This document shows positions 10,263 through 19,487 of a stretch of DNA of 36,795 nt, in pieces. Origin of the DNA: Catenaria anguillulae PL171 (lineage: Eukaryota; Blastocladiomycota; Blastocladiomycetes; Blastocladiales; Catenariaceae). Positions within the stretch are counted from its first letter, which is position 1. Each line of letters starts with the position of its first letter. The DNA lies in the NCBI GenBank assembly GCA_002102555.1, contig MCFL01000232.1, positions 1 to 36,795 of the forward strand, written 5' to 3'. The notes under the pieces were generated by a model. The model made no database searches, was not told the DNA's origin, and was given only the letters and a program-made list of their open reading frames with translations. The translations under genes and the position numbers were made by a program.

Positions 10263-13200
10263 TCATCCAACCCGCCCTCTGGACCGCGTCTGGTACGGCG
10301 ATCGAACTCCCCCAGCCGCTGCGCCAACGGCCACCGCAGACGACCTGAGCCCAGCCACGCCATACTGCTCGCTCAACGGCCCACCCATTGCCAATCCACC
10401 ACCACCGCCGACAACCGACACGGGCCGCGGCGGCACGGCCGCGGCCGCCACAGCGCTCGCCCCGCCACCGCCCAACCTGACGGTCGCCCTGCGCGCCTCA
10501 CGCATGGCCGGCGTCGGCGTCGGCGACAAGTCCCTTGCACTTGCGCGTGGCCTCGGCTGCTGGTCATGGTCGCTGCTGCCGACAATTGCCGGCGACTCTG
10601 CCACGGCCGCCGCCACCGCCGCCAATGCCGCCCTGCTGGGCGTGGTTGCCCCCTGCCCCGCACCATTGCCTGCGGCCGCCGTCGACCCCGCGGCGCCTTG
10701 ATTCCTCGCCGTTGCCGCCTCGATCCGCTTCTTCCACAGCCGGTCCACCAGGTCCTTGACCGACCCCAACCGCGTCCAAAACTTGAGCGCCAGCTCTTTG
10801 CTTGCCAGCGGGCCCACCATGGCCTTGCCGACCATCTGCTTTCTCACGGCGCCCAAATCCGCCAACTGCACAACGTGCTTTTTCCGATCCGAGTCAATAA
10901 ACAGCACCATTTTGCCACCCTGTGCCAATACCAACTTTGAATGATCGCCGAAATTCATCTGAAACACCTGATTCGACAACCGAAACACATTGTCGCGACA
11001 TTTCGGGTCCTCGTCGCGCCCGCGGAAAAACTTGATGAGAAACTCGAGGTCGCGCGTGCGGGCCAGATCCAGCTGGTCGGCGGGCAATGCCACCATGTGC
11101 GTGTCCATGTAGTCGCAAAAGTGGTTGAGCAGCGTCACCTTCTTTTCCAGGTCGGGTGGGTACGCTTGCATTGTATGAGCTTGGCGCTTCATGGTGGGCC
11201 CTCCCGCAGCTCCGGCACCCGTTGGTGTAGGGGCACCGCGCCGAGGCGGCGTGTCGCCGTTCCCGCCGCCGCCGCCGCCGCGTGTCTGGTACAAGTACTC
11301 AATGTGAAACTTGTCTGGCGCGCGCGCCAGCACCGTCGAGTCGTTAAAGTAGACGCCCGTGACGCCATTGGTCAGCTGGTACCCGATGCCGTACTTGTCG
11401 CAATAGTCAATGCACTTGACCAGGTACACTTGCGGCGGCTGCGCGTCCGCACCATGCAACCGTAACGCCTCGAGCTTGAGGTCGGCCAGCGGCGACGTCA
11501 CGTCTTGCGCATACTGGAAAGCAATCGCCAGGTTGCGCTGCATGCTTTGGATCAGCGATGCAGACGACGCCGGGGTCGAAGGCGTACTACTTGCTGCATG
11601 TGTGGCAGGGGCCGCAACAGGTTGGACCGGTGCGGCTGACTTTTGCGATGCGGCATCAATGAACCCAAGGGCCGAACCGCCGACGTGCCCGCCATCGTTG
11701 GATGGGCGAGCACTGAGGTTGACGCTCGCACGCGACCGCACCGCCGCCTCCCTCGGCGCTGTGGCCCAGCTCTGCCGATGGCGCTGGTGCGGCGCATGCA
11801 TGCCTGCTCCAGGCTCTTGCTTTACCTCGGCATACCGCCCACCATCATCATCGACCCCACTCCTCGGCTTGGCCTCATCCATCGCGTCTTGGCCGGCAGT
11901 TTGGCCCGCACGTGTCTGCCTGCGCCGATGCCACTCGTCCACGGCGGCTTCCTGGACCTCGACCGACGCGCCAACCAACGGTGGTGCCGGCGGAGGCGCA
12001 TGCACGTGCCGATCTGCCCATTGCCTGTCCTCGAGCGACATGCGCATGAACCGGTCGGTCCCAGGCGACCGCGTTCTGACTTCGCCCGCCCGCAATGCCG
12101 ATGTTCCGCCCACACTTGCCGGCCGTGGCGAAGGCGATGACGCCAAGCTGACCGATGTGGACAAGGACGACGGCACGCCAACGGATTTGGCCAATCCGCT
12201 CGACGTAGTCGTGGCCGACGACGGATTGTACCGCGACGCGAGTGACCCGTGTGAGGCCGACCGCGACGGGCCACGTGACTCGAGCGAGGGGGCAATGTGC
12301 GGCACACTTTGTGCCAAGCCTGCATGGCCCGTTTCGGCCAAGGCGTGTGCCCCCGGTGGCGATGGGTGACGGGATTGCCGCGCAGATGAGGAGGCCGACG
12401 ATGACGATGATGTGAACCGGTCGAGCGATGCCGCCATGTGGCCGTACGACCGGGCGCGCGCCAGCGATGGCGGCGGAACAAGTGCCGCGTCGGGAGTCTC
12501 CTTGTCTTGGAGGTTGTGCGAAAGGACGCGGATCGTTGGTTGTGGCGAGTGCCTGCCGGAAACACTGCCGGATGCCGATCCTGATGCCGTCGACGAGGGA
12601 ATGGGTGGATGGGCGGCGTGCATCAGAATAGACGTGCGGAGAAGATGTCGAGGACGACATGGACGTTGGATTATACAGGTGATGCCCGTATGGCGCACGC
12701 ATCGTCGACGACACTGGTGCCATGGTCAAAACGGCCGACCGCGACATGGATGCCATTCCGCCGCCGTTTCGAGGTGCCGGCGCGTGCGTCGACTGGTACA
12801 AGGACGCTCCCGCACTCGGATAAATGGGCTCCACCGTCACGGGCACAACGGGCGGCGGCAGCTCTGGCGGCTCGGTCAATGCCTCGACGCCCATCTTTTC
12901 GAGCATGAGCTCGGGAGCATTCACGTACGGATGCTGCAACAGATCGTGAATGGTGGGTCGCCGTTCGGGCTCGCGCTGCAGCATCGACTCGATGAGTGCG
13001 CGCGCATCATCGTGGATGGGCACCGACGATGGGAACGAGTAGTCGAGCTCGTTGATGCGCTTGTAGATCTTGTTGACGTCGTTTGTTTGAAAGGGCGGAC
13101 GGCCAATGAGCATCGAGTACAGGATGACGCCCAGCGACCAAATGTCGACTTCAAAGCTGTGGCCGCCGGATTGCGGGCCAGTTAGGATTTCGGGGGCAAT

Positions 13201-14157
13201 GTAGTTTGGCGTGCCACAGATGGTTCTACACGCAGTGGTCCAAGTCAGATCGAGATGGGCGCGCAGAGTGCAAAGACAAGTGTGTACTTTTTGCGCTCAT
13301 TCTCGACCGTGATCTCGGTCGCCAGCCCGAAATCGCCCACCTTTGCGTGCATGTCATCCGATAAGAAGACATTGCCGAGCTTGAGGTCACGGTGGATAAT
13401 GTTGCGCTCGTGCATGTATTGGACGGCAAGCAGAAGATCCTTGAAAAAGTAGCGAGCTTCGTGGTCCGTGAGTCGTTTGCGTGCCTTGACCATTTCTTGC
13501 AAACTCTAATGTGATTGTTGTTGTTTTGTGATGACGAGGTGAGCAAGTGGGGTTCGTTGTCTGAAACGAAAAAAGAGACGGACCCTGTTGGGACACAGCT
13601 CAAGCAAGATGTGAACATGGTCCTCGTCCTCTTTCCAGCCAAACAGCTCGACAATGTTGGGATGCTTTGCTCTGCCCTGAATGCGAATCTCGTGCCGCAA
13701 CTACATTATGCGCAAAGGGGAGTGAGTCATGCAATCCCGTCGGCCCCGCAAAAGGGGAACTTGGGACAACCTTTTGTGCGTGCTTTCCATTCTTGATCAT
13801 GACCTTGTTGACGACCTTGAGCGCAAACCTGCGCCGGCAATTGTCGAGTGCTTCATAACACCGAGCGAATCCGCCCGTGCCGATGAGCTGCCTGCGGTAC
13901 AGCCGAAGGGGTCTGTCCTGGCCTTGAAGTGCAAAGCTAAGCTCGGTGGGTGGATCGGGCAGCTCGGTGAGCTTGATTGGCTTTTGCTTTGGCTTAGCCA
14001 TGGCGGCGGCCGAGGCGACAGCGGCGGCATGCAGGTGGCGATCGGTGGAGGAGGTCGGCTGGGTGTATTGTGCAGTAGGTGCGCCCGAGGCAGCCGACGA
14101 GGAGAGCGTCGGAGCAGACGGTGTGGCCGAGGACGACGACGGCGATGGGCCGAGCAT
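10263..14157 (-). CDS. CDC5: Polo-like kinase (Cdc5/Plo1/PLK1 type)
   Basis: Mitotic Ser/Thr kinase for spindle-pole function, mitotic entry and cytokinesis. Five exons give about 1203 residues: 14157-13771, 13700-13584, 13505-13288, 13225-12638 and 12564-10263. The kinase domain spans about residues 87-340: glycine loop IGTGGFARC (92-100), ALK (112-114), HRDLKLGN (206-213), DFGLA (226-230), activation segment [14 protein letters not shown] with Thr about 242 where PLK1 has Thr210. A very long Ser/Ala/Pro linker follows, then the polo-box domain with FQMNF.DHSKL, whose His and Lys match the phosphopeptide-binding pair. In polo box 1 the usual Trp of the KWVDYSDKYG block is Cys ([10 protein letters not shown]). 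The first three introns are GT-AG with phases that match PLK sequence exactly; the fourth (12637-12565) is best read as GC-AG. The first ATG is at 14157. Length is high for the family because of the linker. Confidence 0.93.
12565..12637 (-). other. CDC5: Probable GC-AG intron, donor GCACGT, in polo kinase gene
   Basis: The kinase and polo-box frames differ by one base here. A 73-nt intron GCACGT...CCGGCAG joins ...TCT TCT CC to T GTT TCC in frame. A 112-nt GT-AG alternative starting GTATAA at 12676 with the same acceptor also works. The 73-nt form is preferred for its size and because the same donor occurs in three other genes. Confidence 0.5.
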
Positions 14158-14749
14158 GGCGGTGTGCTGTGCGGTGTGGATCACTTTGGGTTGGTTGGTT
14201 TGGTTGCCGGCGGCGGATCAGTCTGCCGGGAAGGCGGTGCGCTGTGAGGCGTGGATCGGCTCGAGTGGGATGCGGGAAGTCGGTTGGCAGATACGTTGCG
14301 AAAAGTGCCGACAGTCGATGCAATGAATCCGACTCGAGAGCCAACATGCATTATGCGTTAATTGATCGACTCTTCTGTTTTATACGACATCGAGTGTGAT
14401 CACAGCCGGCATCGGCACGGAAGGCACACTCAAGTTGCAGGCCAGGCCAGGACGCAAAAGAAAAAAAAAACAGGCGCGCACAGACTGGGCACATGGCAAG
14501 TAAGTGATGATATGAAATATTAATACTTACACCGCGTATTCTCCCTTTCACTTTTTCTCTTTGGTTGCGTCTCGGAAGGTGATCAACACGGTGGGAAGGA
14601 GGTGGGAAGTCGCATCGACGGCCCGAGCGCGTTTACGCGCTGCCGATCTTCGTGATGTGGCGATGTGGCGTTGTCATGCGAACAAGCGCCAGCTGCTGGT
14701 CTCTGCCTCCCTAACTTGTTTCTTATTTACATAGACGTCGAAGCTGTCC
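14158..14749. promoter_or_regulatory. Divergent promoter region, polo kinase / rhodanese gene
   Basis: The two flanking genes are transcribed away from each other, so this 592-bp stretch should hold both promoters. It contains AT-rich patches near 14350-14400 and 14505-14530. I could not define transcription start elements and see no coding region. Confidence 0.35.
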
Positions 14750-15306
14750 ATGAAGCAACTGCCATCTCCAACGTCTACATTCACCAACACCATGACAAAC
14801 TCACCCGACACGCATGCCGGCGAAATCGCCCGCCGCATCCAAGTGGCTGATCTCTTGACCCTTGTCCAAGACCCGACTCTTGTCCCTGGGTCCGCCGCAT
14901 TTCAGTTCTCGCCATGTAAAGGAATATATGCAAAAACATCTCACACTCCCGTTCTTGCATACGCTACAGCAAGGACTACCTGGTTGTCGACGTCCGCGAC
15001 GCAGACTACAAGGACAACAAGATCCGCGGCTCGCTCAACGTTCCCTCCAAGTCGCTGGCCGACCCCAACGTGGCCAAAGCCAAGGCACAGCAACTTGCAA
15101 ACATTCCCAAACTCATCTTTCACTGTGGCCAGTCGCACCACCGCGCGCCCAATGCCGCGAAAAACCTGATACACGCCATGCCAAAGGACGCAACGGCCGA
15201 GGTGCTGGTGTTGACGGGCGGCATTGTTGCTTGGCGCGAGCAGCATGGCGACTTGGTCGAGTCCATCGGAGATGCAGTTGAAGAGGACAAGAAGGCGGAC
15301 CACTAA
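14750..15306 (+). CDS. Small Cdc25-like rhodanese phosphatase (Ibp1/Ych1/Acr2 type)
   Basis: Single rhodanese-fold domain protein of the small Cdc25-like family, whose members are phosphotyrosine phosphatases or arsenate reductases. Two exons, 14750-14889 and 14970-15306, give 158 residues (144 from the alternative ATG at 14792). Motifs: PGKDYLVVDVRDADY with the conserved VDVRD strand, IRGSLNVPS, the active loop HCGQSHHRAP, a CX5R loop (Cys-GQSHH-Arg), and LTGGIVAWRE at the C-terminus. The intron (14890-14969) uses GTCCGC...ACAG; a more consensus-looking GTAAAG at 14911 would break frame. Relatives have HCxxSQxRGP, so His for Gln and Ala for Gly in the loop are unusual and may alter substrate choice. 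Whether it acts on arsenate or on phosphoprotein cannot be told from sequence. Confidence 0.82.
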
Positions 15307-15317
15307 AGTTCATTTCG

Positions 15318-15345
15318 TCATCATCATCATCATCATCATCATCAT
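15318..15345. repeat. TCA trinucleotide microsatellite
   Basis: About nine tandem TCA units in the 65-bp gap between the convergent rhodanese and IFT25 stop codons, probably in both 3' UTRs. Confidence 0.85.
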
Positions 15346-15371
15346 GTCCACACATGCACGCGTTGCTTAAC

Positions 15372-15978
15372 TTACTCAACAGCAACGCTGTTGACGGCCA
15401 CAAAATCCCCATATCCGTCGGTAATCACCAGCTTGATGTGCGACACGGGTTGTGACAGGCGCAGCGGGACTGATGCCGTGGCATTCTTTTCAGGCAGTTC
15501 GAGCGTCGTGACGAGATCAAACGGGTCGAGGACCTCGCTTGCACTGGCGTTGCCGCGGAGAGCAGCGTCCATCGAGTCGGGCGTGGCAGAGTAGACTCGA
15601 ATGGATTTCACTGAGGATTGATTGTTGCTTGTTGCTTGTGAGAACGCGACGGAAGCCAAGAGATGGAGTTTGTGTGTGGGAAGAAACATACGTTTGGACC
15701 CTTGGATGATGAGCCGTTTGGCATCGGAGGGGGTAGCAAGCTGGAGGATGAGTTCTTGTGGAAACAGGCCCGTCGAAGTCCAGAACGACTTTGGGTTTCT
15801 GCAGGCCAGAAAATCTCAATACAAGAGTACTGACGGGCAACGGAATACATGAAAAATCACTAGAAGAAACTTCGGACCCATCGATGGCGTTTGACGCGGG
15901 GAATCGGTCGTCTTGCGAGGTGGCAAAGACGATGGAGCCTGCGAGGGCAAGATTGGTTGTGGTGGTGCTGGACATCAT
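15372..15978 (-). CDS. IFT25: Intraflagellar transport protein IFT25 (HSPB11)
   Basis: Small galactose-binding-like jelly-roll protein that pairs with IFT27 in the IFT-B complex, moving cargo along flagellar microtubules. Three exons, 15978-15871, 15788-15692 and 15610-15372, give 147 residues; human IFT25 has 144. Seen: IVFATSQDDRFPASNAIDGSE, then SFWTSTGLFPQELILQL (human: TFWTTTGMFPQEFIICF), AKRLIIQGSK, and the C-terminal VITDGYGDFVAVNSVAVE (human ends with a FDHFASVHSVSAE-like strand). Introns of 82 and 81 nt are GT-AG and both restore phase exactly. The ATG at 15978 puts the first strand where the family begins; the frame stays open upstream to 16356. It is convergent with the rhodanese gene and divergent from the transglutaminase. 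Its presence implies a flagellated life stage. Confidence 0.88.
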
Positions 15979-16525
15979 GATATCGATGACTGCATCGGGG
16001 TTTTCCTCAAGTGCTGCGGCTTTCTTTTTCTTTTGTGGAAGGGGCGAGTTTATCGACCAGCCGCGACCTGACGAGGTAATGAAACGCTCCAACGTGATCT
16101 TGACGGACGCGCTTCTTGTGCCCTTCAGTGGCAGCAGGGTTCGCGCCCAATGACTTGCCAGCTGTATGGTCGCGGAAAGTGCGGCCGGTCCCGTCAGAAA
16201 GCCGGCAAATAATAAAATAGAACTGCCAGTCATAGGTCTAAAGTAAATGTTTTTATTCATACAAAACAACAATTCAACGCAGCGCGACCGACGAAAATCT
16301 TTACCGTGGAACACAAAAGGCAAGCGCGATCCCACTTCCATGCACTGGCATGTCAATATGCTGCCCGTCTCTCTCCCATTCGGTATACATCACACTATTC
16401 ATATTCTCTCGTTCCCATTCCGTCTCATTCTCTTCTTACACCCGTACACGACATTGAACCACAAAGACTCGTCCTGGACTCTGGATAGACTCTCCTACCT
16501 ACCTACCTACCTACTCATCTTGATC
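15979..16525. promoter_or_regulatory. Divergent promoter region, IFT25 / transglutaminase
   Basis: The 547-bp stretch lies between two start codons on opposite strands and should hold both promoters. Just upstream of the transglutaminase ATG there are five CTAC units at 16495-16514, probably in its 5' UTR. On the minus strand the IFT25 frame remains open through most of it (to 16356) but with no family-like sequence. Confidence 0.35.
16495..16514. repeat. CTAC tetranucleotide repeat in probable 5' UTR
   Basis: Five perfect CTAC units ending 11 bp before the transglutaminase ATG at 16526. Confidence 0.8.
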
Positions 16526-18643
16526 ATGCGGCCGCCTGCTTTTCACTCTCGCCCCAAACTTTCCCTGCTCGCCATCCTGTCGCTAGCACTGGCTGCGGCC
16601 CTGGTGGCCGTGGTGCCGGTCTTGGCCGAAGAGTTTGAAGACTCTGGCCTGTACCAGGATCAGGTTCCGCCGCCAATGCCGCCGTCTCCACCGACCACAA
16701 CGTCCGTGATCAGCGCGTTCCCAACCAGCACACCCAGCCTGCCCATCATTCCCGACTCTGCCACGGGCGCTGGCACCGATACCCAAGTGATCCCGCAACC
16801 CGAGCCGACCGCCGCCCTGCCCGACTCGCCATCCCAACCCACCAACTCCGGTTCGATGCCCGCCCCAACACAAGATGCGTACGAACACACGCCGCCTGCC
16901 AAGGGCAAGGGCAAACCCGCCGCTACAGGCGACTGCAACAAGTCGCAACCTGCCCCGCCGCCGCCGCCGCCGCCCCCCGCGGCGGTTGTCACCATCGATA
17001 ACGATTACGGTATCAACTCGCACGAGCCGCACGTGTCATTCACGCCGCACATCGACCCAAAAGTCGAGACGCCCATGTCGAGGTTCCATCCCGCGTTTGG
17101 TGCGGCCATTCCCACGAGGCCAAAATGCAAGCCGCGCAAACCGGCCGGCAAGTCGCCGCTCGAGGCCAGTCCCGAGACGGCAAGTGTGCACACCAAAGGT
17201 GGCTACGAGAAGCGGCAAGCACCCGCACCGGCACCGCCCAGAGAGCCAAAAAATGATTTTGAACGCGTCGAGTTTTACTTTGGCCAACGCCTTGTTACCA
17301 ACTTGGCGAGCTTGCCCGCCGAGTCTCACTTTTCACCCGTCCCGTGGGCCGCGAGCTACTGGCCAACGTTTAGGGCACGTTGTCATCCTTCTCGTGCACC
17401 CAATGTGCATGCTGACGTTTTTGCACGCATGTTAGGACTCGATCAATGCTCGCTGGGCACCCAACGAACTCCCTCCCTCGGACAAGTACGCGCGCGCGTT
17501 TGGTCTCAACGTGGCCCAGTTCCGTGACTCTGTGTCTCGCCACAATGGCATTCTCGCACAATCTCATCGCCGGCCGTGTGCGACCAACCAAGATTGCCGC
17601 ACGCTCAATGATGGGTCCGTGTGTGCAAAACGCGAGGGCGACATTCGCGGGTTTTGCATTCCTACGTGGTTTGGCATTTGTCATGCCTGGGCGCCCGCAG
17701 CAGTCATGGAGCCCGAGCCGCGGTGTCCAGTGACAAAGAATGGTGTGACGTTCCGTCCGTTTGATATCAAGGTCCGTGCACATTCGGGAGACATGCTATT
17801 AGGTATGGCGTTTCACTCACCCTGATCTGTTTTCCTGTCACGTATAGGCGCTTGTTACTTTGCTTTGGGATGGAGCACGTACGCCGACGGTGTTTACTGG
17901 CAACCGGTGCGTTAACTTGCTTCACCACCATGTTTACCTACCTCCATTTACATGGACTCTTAAGTTCTCACCAACATCCCACACTTCCACAGGTACAACG
18001 GCCCCGAAAACGCGGCCAAGGACGAGTTTGGTAGATTCACGGACCCGACATACCGTGACCTGAATCCCGGGTTCATGCACATCCTCATGGCCAACATGCT
18101 GGGCCGGTTCCGCAAATCCTTTGTCGTTGACGTGACTGGTTCGTGTCGTTGGATCCATCTTGTATTACTCTGTTGCTTATGCAGACTCACGCCTTTGATT
18201 TGCTCGGTTTCACAGGTTCGGCCGAGGTGTGGAACCAGCCCGTCAAAGGGTACAAAGTGCTGGAGCAATCCCTCATGACGCCAGCGGCTGCCGCGCAGCG
18301 CTTCTTCAACACGCCAACGTACCGGTTCAACACGCGCGCCGCCATGATCGCGTCGGTGAAAACGCGGTTCACGTGGGTGGTGGAGGCGGGGGAGGACGGG
18401 CCCTTAGTCAGTACGGGCAGGATCAACGAGTACTTGGACTCGCGCGACTACACGTACTTGCTGGAGCTGGATGCTAGGCAAAACATTATTGGCGGCGAGT
18501 GGGTTGGCGCATCGCGAGCAGATCATCCGGATTTTGCTTGGTTCCCTGCACAGCGGCCCGCCATGGATGTGGTGACGAGGGTCGGGTTGACGTATCGGCA
18601 TGTCAGGGAGTTGTTGGATGAGTCGGTTAGAGCCCAGTGTTGA
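16526..18643 (+). CDS. Secreted M81/GP42-type transglutaminase with Pep-13-like motif
   Basis: Predicted calcium-dependent protein-crosslinking enzyme of the oomycete cell-wall transglutaminase (elicitor) family. Five exons give 605 residues: 16526-17374, 17436-17771, 17848-17906, 17993-18138 and 18216-18643. A signal peptide ends near VLA-34; a Pro/Thr/Ser-rich stretch to about 250 includes a Pro run. The catalytic region follows: PWAASYWPTFRDSIN, KYARAFGLN, paired cysteines (CATNQDC, CAKREGD), CIPTWFGICHAWAPAA with the likely nucleophile Cys about 365, EPEPRCPVTKNGVTF, YRDLNPGFMHI, and VWNQPVKGYKVLE at about 468-480. That segment matches 10 of 13 residues of the Phytophthora Pep-13 elicitor (VWNQPVRGFKVYE), keeping the Trp and Pro reported as essential. 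GLVS-type and IIGGEWV blocks near the C-terminus also fit. The last three introns are GT-AG; the first is GC-AG. Secretion suggests a wall or host-surface role. Confidence 0.9.
17375..17435 (+). other. GC-AG intron, donor GCACGT, in transglutaminase gene
   Basis: The 61-nt intron joins ACG TTT AGG to GAC TCG ATC AAT in phase 0, giving YWPTFRDSIN as in the GP42 family. The two GT donors just downstream (17379, 17382) are in phase 1 and no acceptor restores frame. A CTGAC branch-like site lies about 22 nt before the acceptor. Confidence 0.65.
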
Positions 18644-19487
18644 CGTGCATGAGCCACTTGTGTTCTTGCCTCGCGTTGTGTCTTTCTTGGCTGGTTCTGT
18701 CATCGTTCCTCCAATTTCCAACGTTCTCGTTGCTTTGTCTTTGTAATCATTTGTACATTTCGCTTGCACATACCTCCTACCTCTATCTATCGCTCGTCTT
18801 TCTCCCATCGGCACCTTGTCTGACTGTTTCCATCCATCCACGGCTGGTCCGCCTATTGACTTGGTTCCCCTGTTTTTCCGATTGACCAACTCCGGTGTCT
18901 ACCATTTCATACTTTCGTTCGTTTTCCCTTTCGTGACTGAATTCTTGCAAAACGTTTCAATTGAATCCGTTTCCCCAATTTGAATCTGAAAAGAGGTGGC
19001 AGGCCGATTCCAGGAGTACAAATCCTCTAGAACTGCCGATTCGCACCCAAACTACTCTTGCCACTTGATGCAGGTCTGCGGCGCTAAACATTGAAATCCA
19101 TTCAAGCTGTCGGCGGCTCTTCAGTCGGCGTCGAGTGTACCTCAGGCACATTCGACGGAGACAAGAGACAAAACAATGTGCAGAAAGTAATGTTTTGTCG
19201 GAATTGAAGTAACGGATCGATACGAAGCAGTAAATGAAACAGAACGCAGGAGAATCCATGGGCTGCTTGTGCCTTTGGGTGGGGTAGAGACATGACGGTA
19301 GAACGGGAATCAAAAAATGAAGAAAAAAAGGGACACGATCAAGGCCAGCGGGAGCGGATCAAGTGTGGGCACGCAAAAAGAAACATAACGAAAAAGTAAC
19401 CAAGATATGTGCAAAAGAAGTTATGTACAACCAAACCACTCCGCGCCAGAGTCATCAAAAGAAATCTGTACAATGAGCGACAACCTG
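18644..19487. other. Convergent intergenic stretch, no gene seen
   Basis: The 844 bp between the stop codons of the transglutaminase and the second DGAT2 are T-rich in the first half and A-rich in the second, as expected for two opposing 3' ends. Short ORFs here have no recognisable motifs. I see no RNA gene or repeat. Confidence 0.4.

Noticed and set aside
12565-12676. 112-nt GT-AG intron in the polo kinase gene (donor GTATAA)
   Set aside because: It restores frame but is longer than nearly all other introns here. The 73-nt GC-AG alternative has the same acceptor and the donor GCACGT found in three other genes. Kept only as an alternative.
14911-14969. GTAAAG donor for the rhodanese intron
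   Set aside because: It looks more consensus-like than GTCCGC at 14890 but puts the catalytic exon out of frame and adds non-homologous residues before KDYLVVDVRD.
16957-16990. GCC/CCG-rich run as a regulatory repeat
   Set aside because: It is simply the coding sequence of a polyproline stretch in the transglutaminase N-terminal region.
18957-19313. Minus-strand 118-codon ORF between convergent genes
   Set aside because: No motif, poor codon usage and position within expected 3' UTRs.
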